A DNA stretch of 14,809 bases, from the NCBI GenBank assembly GCA_964528155.1, contig CAZGRL010000087.1:1-14809 (forward strand), given 5' to 3'. The first letter of the stretch is position 1; the number at the start of each line of letters is the position of its first letter. Both the position numbers and the translations under genes were made by a program. Source of the stretch: G001797105 sp964528155 (GTDB lineage Bacteria; Chloroflexota; Anaerolineae; Anaerolineales; E44-bin32). Under the pieces are notes generated by a model. The model was not told the origin of the DNA, did not search any database, and worked only from the letters and a program-made list of their open reading frames with translations. Below, piece after piece: positions 1 to 6,785 of the stretch.

Positions 1-18
1 ATCCTCCCCCATACGGCG

Positions 19-200
19 GCCCAACCACTCGCTGCCCCGTAGAGTCGAAGATCCCCGAAGGGGGAACGCGGGATCTTCGAGGGCGGACCCGGCCAGCTCG
101 GCGCGATACTATGAAGGAGTCTTGGCCGGGCCGCTCCCCGCACAGAACGCGGGGCAGGCAGCTCCCCACCAAGTACGTGGGGCAGGCGAGGCCGTAAGGC
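19..200 (+). repeat. Structured dispersed repeat, copy 1 (attC-like 5' end)
   Basis: This element begins with GCCCAAC (19-25), which fits the integron inverse-core pattern RYYYAAC, followed by CTCGCTGCCCC (28-38). It contains an 11-bp perfect stem (45-55 with 70-80), a 12-bp stem with one bulged A (83-95 with 123-134), and two tandem hairpins with 6-bp stems and 7-base loops (136-141 with 149-154; 164-169 with 177-182). It ends in GGGGCAGGCGAGGCC and GTAAGGC (194-200). The first box can pair with GGGGCAGGCGAG near the end, leaving one base bulged. It is clearly the same family as the copy at 857-1087. Integron attC is one reading; a REP-like or RNA element is another. Confidence 0.7.
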
Positions 201-238
201 CGAAACATGTTCCATTCAACTTCCGTTGAGGAGTCGCG

Positions 239-799
239 GTGCGATCGAGACTGGAACTTGCGCTCCATCTGATTGAGCATGCCTTCCGCGTGCTTGAAGC
301 GAATGTCGAAAACGTGACTCTCGGGGAAGCGCTATTTGTCCCAGAGGGTGGCTATCGCTCAATCTTGGGTACCCTCAAACATGTTGCCGGATGGAGCCAT
401 GTCTACCACTCATATGCTTTTGGCGATGACCCGAAACACTGGAAGCAGATCGATTGGCCCCATGGGCTTAGGGACACCATCGTCCCGTCGGAGCAGTATC
501 TTGCTGATGTAATTGAATGGTTTGAGCAATCCCACCGACAATGGCTACAGAGCCTAAATGGGATCAGGGAGAGCGAACTCGATGAACTTCGCCCTTCTCA
601 CTGGGGGGAAGAAATCCCGCTCTTCGATATAGTGATGAGGATCGCCGGGCATCACATCTATCATGCTGGCGAGCTAAATCAGATCCTCTCGATCTGCAGG
701 GGGGAAACGTGGGAGGAAGGGGAAGAGGTGGAGGAGAACAACATCTCTACTGTAGGCCATCGTGTCCGGCCACCATGGCTAGCTGATGCTGAACCATAG
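239..799 (+). CDS. DinB-fold (DinB/YfiT-like) putative metalloenzyme
   Basis: The 186-residue protein has the features of the DinB/YfiT four-helix-bundle family, usually 150-180 residues and often thiol-dependent transferases or of unknown function in the cytosol. The probable metal-binding histidines are H48 (in LKHVAGWSH) and the H138/H142 pair in the late motif GHHIYHAGELNQI, matching the family's HxxxHxGEL signature. The start is GTG at 239, with GAGGAG at 228-233 five bases upstream; no better in-frame start is visible. The gene lies directly after repeat copy 1 and 58 bases before copy 2, as a cassette gene would. The acidic C-terminal tail after residue 155 is longer than the core fold needs. 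Family assignment is firm; the substrate is unknown. Confidence 0.85.
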   Translation: MRSRLELALHLIEHAFRVLEANVENVTLGEALFVPEGGYRSILGTLKHVAGWSHVYHSYAFGDDPKHWKQIDWPHGLRDTIVPSEQYLADVIEWFEQSHRQWLQSLNGIRESELDELRPSHWGEEIPLFDIVMRIAGHHIYHAGELNQILSICRGETWEEGEEVEENNISTVGHRVRPPWLADAEP

Positions 800-856
800 G
801 ATGGGGAGCACAGCAGCAGGCGGCTCCGGCAAGAGCGAGCGGCGCACCCAGTTTCG

Positions 857-1087
857 GCCTAACCACTCGCTGCCCCGCTCCCGAAGATCCCTGAAGGGGG
901 AACGCGGGATCTTCGAGAGCGGACCCGGCCAACTGGGCCATTTCGGATATAAGAGTCTTGGCCGGGCCGCCTGCATGCCCCGGACGCATTGTGTCTGGGG
1001 TCCTTGCTCTCTTGCAGGGGCTCCCTGTCAAGAACACAAGGGAGGCAGCTCCCCACTAAGCAAGTGAGGCAGGCGAAACCATTGGCC
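857..1087 (+). repeat. Structured dispersed repeat, copy 2 (longest copy)
   Basis: This copy starts with GCCTAAC (857-863) and CTCGCTGCCCC (866-876). It then follows copy 1: stem 882-891 with 906-915, then the 12-bp bulged-A stem 919-931 with 959-970. An extra segment absent from copy 1 (971-1017) is itself palindromic (CTGCA near 971 with TTGCAG near 1012). The two terminal hairpins have changed sequence but still pair: CTCCCTGT around loop CAAGAAC, and CCCCAC around loop TAAGCAA. It ends GAGGCAGGCGAAACC then ATTGGCC. It lies 58 bases after the DinB gene. Retained pairing despite base changes argues for selection on folded RNA or folded single-stranded DNA. Confidence 0.7.
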
Positions 1088-1329
1088 GGCTCAGCCTCCC
1101 GTATCTGACGCCCCCAAACTCAACAAGCCGTCAGCCTGCGTTCAGGAAGCCAAGCACGTCCCCGCATATCATTCCGTCTGAAAAGCGATAAGTCGATCGG
1201 CGGGCCGCAACCGCTCGCGCCATGCCTACCCATCTGGTGTGGATCGTCCGCACCGCCTTGGCCAGGGGCTGGCACACGGGTGGATGGCTCGCCCGATCAC
1301 CCGCACTCACGTTCAATGAGGATGCTTTC

Positions 1330-1494
1330 ATGGGTAACCGCTCTGTCGTTCGCGTTGATACAGGTTCAGGCATCTTCTGGGTCATCGGCTGGATGTTCAC
1401 CATTGCCTTTGCCAAGCTACTCTGGTGGCAGGCGCTGCTGGGACTCCTGGTTTGGCCATACTACCTGGGCCTTGCGGCCCTGGCCGCCCACTAG
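1330..1494 (+). CDS. Small membrane protein, 54 residues
   Basis: The product is a 54-residue protein starting MGNRSVVRVDTGSG, followed by a long hydrophobic stretch rich in Trp and Phe (about residues 15-52: WVIGWMFTIAFAKLLWW and then LLGLLVWPYYLG). It probably spans the inner membrane as one or two helices. The start is ATG 1330, with TGAGGAT at 1317-1323 as ribosome binding site. In-frame extension to 1222 is possible but has no good site and would add non-hydrophobic residues. The FTIAFAKL...W..L.WPYYLG pattern resembles small uncharacterised membrane proteins seen in several phyla; this is from memory, not a search. Repeat copy 3 begins 32 bases downstream. Function is unknown. Confidence 0.65.
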   Translation: MGNRSVVRVDTGSGIFWVIGWMFTIAFAKLLWWQALLGLLVWPYYLGLAALAAH

Positions 1495-1526
1495 CATCTC
1501 CTCGCTGGTGTGGGTCATCGCTCGCC

Positions 1527-1662
1527 GCCCGGCCACTCGCCGGGGTCCCATCACCATCGGTGATGGGACCCCTCCCGATCCGCGCAAGCGCCTGGCAAGA
1601 GCACCGGGACCCCTTCCGCTTCGCTCCACGGGCAAGCAAGCAGGCAGGCGAAACCGTCAGGC
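1527..1662 (+). repeat. Structured dispersed repeat, copy 3 (diverged, short)
   Basis: This is the shortest full copy. It opens with GCCCGGC (1527-1533), where the other copies have GCCYAAC, then CACTCGCC. Its core is a perfect 14-bp hairpin with a 3-base loop (1542-1555 with 1559-1572), replacing the two long stems of copies 1 and 2. It ends with GCAGGCAGGCGAAACC followed by GTCAGGC (1656-1662), one base from the integron core GTTRRRY. At 136 bases it falls within the usual attC size range. It lies 32 bases after the small membrane protein gene. The core hairpin could also act as a transcription terminator, although no T-run follows. Confidence 0.6.
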
Positions 1663-1813
1663 GGATTCGCAGTTGGAGGAGTCATCCAACTGATCGAAGC
1701 ACCAAGCCGATACTCTGTGGAGGCCCCGATGTCAGCAGGAAGTCATAAGTCGGCACGGGGTGAATGCTAGACTGGTGTTGTCGGTTCATGATGAGCCATA
1801 AGGAGAGGCCGCA

Positions 1814-2071
1814 ATGTCTCCCATCGGAAATCCGAGTCATCCCACGAAGCGCGATGCCGAATCCGGTCCAGGAGAGTTCTCGCTGTCAGGCAGGCCCGTC
1901 CAATGCCCCCACTGCGGTGGAAGCCAGTTCAAGTGCGGCGAAGCCCAGCTGAACACGGCATTGGCCACGCTGTTGAATCTGGATTGGATCGACAGGTCGG
2001 CCAATGTCTTGATCTGCACGACATGCAGCCAGATCCAATGGTTCGGAGACCGGCCCGAGAGGATCTTCTGA
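1814..2071 (+). CDS. Small zinc-ribbon protein, 85 residues
   Basis: The 85-residue protein has a disordered N-terminal third and then one zinc ribbon. CPHCGG at about residue 31 supplies the first Cys pair and CTTCS at about residue 68 the second, separated by AQLNTALATLLNLDWIDRSANVLI. The ending SQIQWFG fits small treble-clef/zinc-ribbon proteins of unknown role in many bacteria. The start is ATG 1814, preceded by AAGGAGAGG (1799-1807), an excellent site. The protein is presumably cytosolic and may bind nucleic acid or protein; neither is shown. The gene is flanked by repeat copies 3 and 4. Metal binding is inferred from the two Cys pairs. Confidence 0.7.
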   Translation: MSPIGNPSHPTKRDAESGPGEFSLSGRPVQCPHCGGSQFKCGEAQLNTALATLLNLDWIDRSANVLICTTCSQIQWFGDRPERIF

Positions 2072-2146
2072 GCTCGGGAGGGCGGGTCGGCGAATGCCGT
2101 AACCCTTCCCGATTGACAGCGCGCGGATTACATCACAAGAGTCCTC

Positions 2147-2299
2147 ATGGGCAAAGGCTGTGGAGCTGGACGCCCATTGAGCGAGCTGCGTGCAATTGAA
2201 GATGAGATTCGCCCAGGCACTCGCCTCGGCTGGATCCGAAGATCCGTCTGCGTCGCCGCAGAGGCAGTCAACTCCCCACCGAGTAAGTGGGGCAGGTGA
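2147..2299 (+). CDS. Possible 50-residue ORF running into repeat copy 4
   Basis: ATG 2147 opens a 50-codon frame whose middle reads like real protein (LSELRAIEDEIRPGTRLGWI). Its last dozen or so codons lie inside repeat copy 4, and its stop TGA (2297-2299) lies within the GGGGCAGGTGAAACC end box. Gene ends overlapping a recombination site are common in integron cassettes. The ribosome binding site is weak (AAGAG about 5 bases upstream) and I recognise no family. It could equally be a chance frame or a decayed gene. Confidence 0.25.
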   Translation: MGKGCGAGRPLSELRAIEDEIRPGTRLGWIRRSVCVAAEAVNSPPSKWGR

Positions 2300-2310
2300 A
2301 ACCACCAGGC
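2262..2310 (+). repeat. Structured dispersed repeat, copy 4 (3' part)
   Basis: Only the 3' module is clear: GAGGCAG, then CTCCCCAC (2272-2279) paired with GTGGGG (2287-2292) around loop CGAGTAA, then CAGGTGAAACC and ACCAGGC (2304-2310). The loop position, 7-base loop size and trailing GCAGGYGAAACC match copies 1 and 2. A nearby CGAAGATCC (2237-2245) recalls the first stem of those copies. A degenerate 5' core (CCGTAAC near 2097) may mark a full-length copy starting just after the zinc-ribbon gene, but this is weak. Confidence 0.5.
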
Positions 2311-2880
2311 CCCATGGAGCGGAAGCTCGAGGCATCACTCATCTGGGCTATCGGTGCGTACACTCAGATGCTCGTCAAGTTACAAAACGCCTCGTAACGC
2401 AGGACAAAGCGCTCACCTTCGTCACCGGGCGATCTTTGGCCCCCGGCCGTCCTTCGTGTATATTCTTGGCTACATCTATCGCCAACCGGCGCGATATGGA
2501 GGATGTCAGGGAAACCGCCGCCCTGTCTGCCTGATCCCGGGGTGGTCCGCTTGGTTTCGTGCGTGGTCTAGGATTGCTCTTCCTGGGGAATTGAAGTTTC
2601 GCAAGCTTTCACCGTGATCTTCACTGCCCTCGGTTGACGTTCGAAGGCGGCTTTCGAACGCCTACCACTCAGTCCTCCGCTTCGAAGTAGCTTCAACTCA
2701 ATGCATGTTGTCGAGCCCGGCGGCTCGTCGCCCGATGGACGTCCGTGCCAAGGATCGGACCACGCCTCGCTCGGCTCAACAACGTCATGCGCAAGCGGGC
2801 GACGACAAGATACGCTGGCGCTCCAATGCATGCCGATGAGCCACGAATCTGTCCTATTTCTCATCACCAGGAGAAATCCA
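2311..2880. other. Gene-poor stretch, no recognisable gene
   Basis: About 570 bases between the last repeat and the acyltransferase. Open frames here are low-complexity or antisense, lack ribosome binding sites and match no family I know. The only structure I see is an 8-bp hairpin CGTTCGAA/TTCGAACG (2638-2645 with 2653-2660, 7-base loop), which may be a terminator or protein-binding site. The acyltransferase promoter must lie here, but I cannot place it. Confidence 0.5.
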
Positions 2881-2898
2881 ATGAATGCAGGAGGCTGA
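2881..2898 (+). promoter_or_regulatory. Five-codon leader mini-ORF overlapping the acyltransferase RBS
   Basis: ATG AAT GCA GGA GGC TGA encodes MNAGG. It has its own site AGGAGA (2869-2874). Its GGA GGC codons form part of AGGAGG (2889-2894), the site for the next ATG at 2900, and its stop ends one base before that ATG. Translation of the mini-ORF would pass through the downstream site, so coupling or attenuation is plausible. Confidence 0.4.
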
Positions 2899-2899
2899 A

Positions 2900-4135
2900 A
2901 TGGATCACACCAGTTTGCAGGCACCGGTGGAATCATCAGCGCCGGCCGCAATTCCGGCGCTGTCGCCGACCGGCAGGACATCCCGGCTGTTCTTCATCGA
3001 TCACTTGCGCGCCGCTTTGGTGATCCTCGTCGTGCTGCACCACGTCGCCCTCGTCTATGGGGCCAGCGTCGTCCCGTTCTACTACTTCGAACCGCCGTTT
3101 ACCGACCCCCTGGCGTTCCTTGTGCTGTTGGTATTTGCGCTCTTTAACCAGGCCTGGTTCATGGGAGCCTTCTTCCTGTTGGCGGGCTACTTCACTCCAG
3201 GATCGTATGAGCGGAAAGGGCCGGGCTCCTTCGTCAGGGACCGGCTGCTTCGTCTCGGCATCCCGATCGTCCTGTTCATGTTCGTCCTCAGCCCGATCTC
3301 GTGGATCGGTTTGTACCAAATGCCAACTAGTCTGACCGGGATTACGACCCCGCTGACCTGGCAGGCGTATCCCTATTTCATTGGGCTTGGGCCGCTGTGG
3401 TTCGTCGCCATGCTGCTCATCTTCGACTTTGGCTACGTTGCATGGCGCAAGCTGGCATCGAACCCCACATCCTCCTCGATGAACGGATCTTCTCGGCCCA
3501 GCTATCTCGGCATCGGAATCTTCATTCTGGCATTGGCGCTGGTGAGCTACTTGGTCCGGATCATTGTGCCGCTGGGAGAATCGGTCAGCCTGTTCGTGGA
3601 TTGGCTCAGCTTTCCAACCCTCGCCTACCTCCCGCAGTACATCAGTTTCTTCGCAATAGGCGCCATCGCTTCCCGCCACGATTGGTTCCGAACGTTGCCC
3701 GGCTCTATGAGCGCCGTCGGCTTTGTGATCGCGGGGGTGGCGGCAGTTGTCCTGTTTCCACTCGCATTCAGCGGGAACATGCTGTCGCTCAAGCTTTCCG
3801 ATGCATTGGGGAACGCCTTTGGTTATGGGCATTGGCAGTCAGCTGTATATGCCCTCTGGGATTCCATCTTCGCGGTCGGACTGTGCATGGGCTTGATCCC
3901 ACTCTTTCGCCGGGTTCTCAACGGGAAGGGAAGGCTCGGCAGGTTCCTGTCTCAACAAAGCTATGCAGTCTACGTGTTCCACATTCCTGTCGTGGTCTTT
4001 CTTGCGATTGCGCTGCGGGGAATCGAACTTGCGCCGTTGGCTAAGTTCGGCCTTGCATCTCTCCTGATCGTTCCAGCCTGCTTTGTCGTCGCCTACATCA
4101 TCCGCAGAATCCCCGGCGTGTCGAGGATCATGTAG
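2900..4135 (+). CDS. Acyltransferase family 3 integral membrane protein
   Basis: This 411-residue polytopic protein belongs to the acyltransferase 3 family (OafA/NodX/MdoC-like), inner-membrane enzymes that move acyl groups onto sugars, glycans or lipids. After a cytosolic N-terminus, the first helix carries the family signature FFIDHLRAALVILVVLHHV (Asp34, Arg37, His47-His48). About ten hydrophobic segments follow, and the conserved late motif SYAVYVFHIP places a His near residue 361. I chose ATG 2900 because AGGAGG (2889-2894) lies 5 bases upstream; an in-frame ATG at 2885 (AGGAGA at 2869-2874) would add five residues. It is the first gene of the same-strand run and 87 bases precede the first MDR gene. 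The acyl acceptor cannot be read from the sequence. Confidence 0.88.
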   Translation: MDHTSLQAPVESSAPAAIPALSPTGRTSRLFFIDHLRAALVILVVLHHVALVYGASVVPFYYFEPPFTDPLAFLVLLVFALFNQAWFMGAFFLLAGYFTPGSYERKGPGSFVRDRLLRLGIPIVLFMFVLSPISWIGLYQMPTSLTGITTPLTWQAYPYFIGLGPLWFVAMLLIFDFGYVAWRKLASNPTSSSMNGSSRPSYLGIGIFILALALVSYLVRIIVPLGESVSLFVDWLSFPTLAYLPQYISFFAIGAIASRHDWFRTLPGSMSAVGFVIAGVAAVVLFPLAFSGNMLSLKLSDALGNAFGYGHWQSAVYALWDSIFAVGLCMGLIPLFRRVLNGKGRLGRFLSQQSYAVYVFHIPVVVFLAIALRGIELAPLAKFGLASLLIVPACFVVAYIIRRIPGVSRIM

Positions 4136-4222
4136 GCTCGGGCTGGCAATGGCCGAGTTGGATCCGCAGCGGTAGCACGGAGGTAGTTCGCCGCCAGATC
4201 GACGGGACCATGGAGGACGATC

Positions 4223-5266
4223 GTGAAAGCGTCTGTCTACACAAGATACGGACCGCCGGATGTTCTGGAGTTGCGGGAAGTCGAGAAACCGACACCCAAG
4301 GATGACGAGGTTCTTGTCCAGATTCGTGCGGCATCCGTAAACTTTGCCGACGCGAGTTTCGTGAGAGGCAAACCGTTCATGGTCCGCATGATGGGCCAGG
4401 GGCTTCTCAAACCAAAACACACCATCCTCGGGTCCGACATGGCCGGACGGGTCGAGGCGGTTGGCAAAGACGTAGTGCAGTTGAAGCCAGGAGATGAGGT
4501 GTTCGGGGACATATCCGAGTGTGGTTGGGGCGGCTTTGCTGAGTTTGTATCTGTTCCCGAAGACGCTCTAGCGCTCAAACCAGTCAATCTGACCTTCGAG
4601 CAGGCCGCGGCCGTGCCGCAAGCCGCGACTGTCGCCCTGCAAGGCCTTCGCGATGAAGGGCGCATCCAGCCGGGGCAGAAGGTTCTGATCAACGGCGCGT
4701 CCGGCGGCATCGGCACATTTGCCGTCCAGATTGCCAAGTCATTCGCGTCTGAAGTCACCGGCGTGTGCAGCGCGCGGAATCTGGACCTGGTCAGCTCGAT
4801 TGGCGCGGACCACGTCATTGACTACACACAGGAAGATTTCACTCAAAACGGGAAGCGCTATGACCTGATCCTTGCGACTGCGGGATATCGCTCGATTTTC
4901 GACTACCGGCGTGCACTGGGTCCCGACGGAAGATACGTCATGACCGGAGGTTCAATGGCTCAGGTTTTCGAAGCGATACTCCTGGGGCCATGGATCTCGA
5001 AGACCGGAAGTAAGAACATGGGCAACCTGTCTTCGAAACCGAGCCGAGACGATCTGGTCTTTCTGAAGGGACTTCTCGAAGCCGGGAAGGCGGTACCTGT
5101 CATCGATCGCTCTTACCCATTGAGCGAGGTCCCTGAAGCGCTCCGGTATTACGAAAGGGGTCACGCCCAAGGCAAAGTGGTTATCACCATGGAGCACGAC
5201 CACGGCGGACCGCACGCATCACAAAGACTTCGCCACAGATCTCGCCAGGTGTCGCAGGGGGGATGA
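4223..5266 (+). CDS. Zinc-independent MDR oxidoreductase (quinone oxidoreductase-like), paralogue 1
   Basis: The 347-residue protein belongs to the medium-chain dehydrogenase/reductase superfamily, quinone oxidoreductase/zeta-crystallin branch: cytosolic NAD(P)H-dependent reduction of quinones or enones. A GroES-like N-terminal domain (MKASVYTRYGPPDVLELREV) leads to the nucleotide-binding motif GASGGIG (158-164), then GADHVIDY (194-201) and the closing VIDRSYPLSEVPEALRYYERG. The Cys/His catalytic zinc ligands of alcohol dehydrogenases are absent. The start is GTG 4223, with GGAGGA (4212-4217) five bases upstream. Compared with its four relatives here, it has about 20 extra C-terminal residues after VVITMEHD, suggesting stop-codon loss. 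It is the only copy with YDLILATAGYRS in place of the usual FDAVGK region. Confidence 0.85.
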   Translation: MKASVYTRYGPPDVLELREVEKPTPKDDEVLVQIRAASVNFADASFVRGKPFMVRMMGQGLLKPKHTILGSDMAGRVEAVGKDVVQLKPGDEVFGDISECGWGGFAEFVSVPEDALALKPVNLTFEQAAAVPQAATVALQGLRDEGRIQPGQKVLINGASGGIGTFAVQIAKSFASEVTGVCSARNLDLVSSIGADHVIDYTQEDFTQNGKRYDLILATAGYRSIFDYRRALGPDGRYVMTGGSMAQVFEAILLGPWISKTGSKNMGNLSSKPSRDDLVFLKGLLEAGKAVPVIDRSYPLSEVPEALRYYERGHAQGKVVITMEHDHGGPHASQRLRHRSRQVSQGG

Positions 5267-5332
5267 GCGATGGAGGCGAGCAGCAGCTATGAATCACGGG
5301 CCGTTTCCGTTCAAAGAGGAGGAGACTGAATC

Positions 5333-5698
5333 ATGGCAGATGCGCAGATCAAGCTATCAGCCATCTGGGTGGCTCTCATGCTGACCTACCTGCTGGGGGA
5401 TGTGCTGCGGATATTCAGCGGCGATTTCAAGGCGGGAGAAATAGGAGGTATGCAAGTAAGTCAGTGGATGTACTTGGGACTCGCAGCATTGATGGTGATC
5501 CCGGCGGTGATGGTCTATCTGTCCTTGACGCTGAACTATCCTGTCAATCGCTGGGCGAACATCATCGTGGCCGTCGTCTTCTTCCTCTTCAACTTGGTTG
5601 GATTGCCAACGTATTCTTCCGCCTATGACCGGTTTCTGATCGCGGTAAGCCTCGGGTTCAACGTGCTGACCGTCTGGACTGCGTGGAAATGGGTCTGA
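5333..5698 (+). CDS. DUF6326-like small membrane protein
   Basis: The 121-residue protein has four predicted transmembrane helices (about residues 9-28, 45-67, 72-92 and 98-118) and short loops. The N-terminal MADAQIKLSAIWVALMLTYLLGDVLRIF, the central VSQWMYLGLAALMVIPAVMVYLS and the closing FNVLTVWTAWKWV resemble the DUF6326 family, whose role is unknown; the assignment is from memory. The start is ATG 5333 with an AGGAGGAGA site (about 5317-5325). The stop is 10 bases before the GTG of MDR paralogue 2, so the two are very likely co-transcribed and translationally linked. An MDR gene lies on each side. Confidence 0.7.
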   Translation: MADAQIKLSAIWVALMLTYLLGDVLRIFSGDFKAGEIGGMQVSQWMYLGLAALMVIPAVMVYLSLTLNYPVNRWANIIVAVVFFLFNLVGLPTYSSAYDRFLIAVSLGFNVLTVWTAWKWV

Positions 5699-5708
5699 GC
5701 ATGGTCCC

Positions 5709-6632
5709 GTGAGAGCGATTCTCTGCACGAGATACGGCCCGCCGGACGGTCTTCAGCTCCAAGAGGTCGAGAAACCGACGCCTGAGGAGGATGAAGTCCT
5801 GATCAGGGTACACGCGGCCACGGTCACACGAGGGGACGTTGTGACTCGAAGCCTGCCTTTCGCGGCCTGGCTCCCGATGCGAATCATGATTGGCCTACCA
5901 AGAAAGCGGATACCAGGACACGAGCTGGCCGGGGAAATCGAAGCGATTGGCAGAGACGTCGAGTTATTCCGGGAAGGCGACCAGGTCTTTGGAACGACCT
6001 CCGGATTGAGTGTCGGTTCTTGCGCCGAGTACGTCTGTCTGCCTGAGAAACGGGACAGTGGGGCGCTGGCAAGAAAGCCGGCCAACATGACCTATGAGGA
6101 GGCCGCCGCCGTTCCCGTCGGGGGACTGACCGCACTGCACTTCCTCAGGAAGGGGAATCTCCAGGGTGGGCAACGGGCTCTCATCTATGGAGCTTCTGGA
6201 AGCGTCGGGACCTTCGCTGTGCAGCTCGCCAGGCACTTTGGCGCGGAAGTTGTCGGGGCGTGCAGCACGGCGAACCTGGAATTGGTGAGGTCCCTGGGCG
6301 CCGACCAGGTTATTGATTACACCAGAGAGGATTTCGCCGATAGCCGCAGGCCCTACGACTTCATCTTTGACGCCGTCGGAAAAACCTCCCTTCCACATTC
6401 CAGGAAGGCGCTGGCGCCGGACGGGACGTATGTGACCGTACAAAAGGGACTGGCCAAGGAGCGCACGGAGGACCTGATCTTCCTCAGAGAGTTGATCGAG
6501 GCGGGGACGATCCAGTCGGTCATCGATCGGCGCTACCCATTGGAGCAAACCGCCGAGGCGCACCGGTATGTCGAAAGAGGGCACAAGAAGGGAAATGTTG
6601 TCATCCATATGGAGCGAGACAGCAATACGTGA
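5709..6632 (+). CDS. Zinc-independent MDR oxidoreductase, paralogue 2 (short form)
   Basis: The 307-residue product shares the whole layout of the other copies: GroES-like domain starting MRAILCTRYGPPDGLQLQEV, nucleotide-binding motif GASGSVG (161-167), GADQVIDYTREDF (197-209) and the end VIDRRYPLEQTAEAHRYVERG. It lacks about 20 residues after YVTVQ (near 245), where paralogues 1, 3 and 5 carry a segment with a Trp/Met pair and a basic patch; paralogue 4 has a similar gap. The segment lies between the last strands of the Rossmann domain, so the fold may survive with a changed substrate pocket or dimer edge. GTG 5709 is the only usable start, with a weak site, and probably depends on coupling to the gene ending at 5698. 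The substrate is unknown. Confidence 0.82.
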   Translation: MRAILCTRYGPPDGLQLQEVEKPTPEEDEVLIRVHAATVTRGDVVTRSLPFAAWLPMRIMIGLPRKRIPGHELAGEIEAIGRDVELFREGDQVFGTTSGLSVGSCAEYVCLPEKRDSGALARKPANMTYEEAAAVPVGGLTALHFLRKGNLQGGQRALIYGASGSVGTFAVQLARHFGAEVVGACSTANLELVRSLGADQVIDYTREDFADSRRPYDFIFDAVGKTSLPHSRKALAPDGTYVTVQKGLAKERTEDLIFLRELIEAGTIQSVIDRRYPLEQTAEAHRYVERGHKKGNVVIHMERDSNT

Positions 6633-6707
6633 TAGAGCGCTGCCCCACAACCACGATCTGTTTCACTTCGGGGGCGCAAAGCGGAACATGGGGGCTTCGA
6701 CATGCGA

Positions 6708-6742
6708 TCGCTATTCCGCTGCGCTTCACAGCGGAATAGCGA
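6708..6742. other. Perfect 14-bp hairpin in the gap before the first DUF4386 gene
   Basis: TCGCTATTCCGCTG (6708-6721) pairs perfectly with CAGCGGAATAGCGA (6729-6742) around a 7-base loop, CGCTTCA. It lies 76 bases after the MDR2 stop and 43 before the DUF4386 start. No T-run follows, so it may be an operator, an RNA processing or stability element, or a factor-assisted terminator. Confidence 0.6.
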
Positions 6743-6785
6743 GCCTTGCCGTTGGGCTTCCTTGATAGCGAATGGAGAGGGTCAA

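Noticed and set aside
180..200. GGCAGGCGA(A/G)(A/G)CC boxes considered as part of a known riboswitch
   Set aside because: The order of stems and conserved bases does not match cobalamin, glycine, TPP, c-di-GMP or guanidine riboswitches as I know them, and the distances to downstream genes vary from about 40 to over 200 bases.
2638..2660. GTTCGAA hairpin resembling a tRNA T-arm
   Set aside because: No acceptor, D or anticodon arms fit around it; it is a simple 8-bp hairpin.
2936..3832. Minus-strand open frame of 298 codons antisense to the acyltransferase
   Set aside because: Its charge-rich, low-complexity translation is what a hydrophobic membrane gene gives when read backwards; the plus strand carries a recognisable family.
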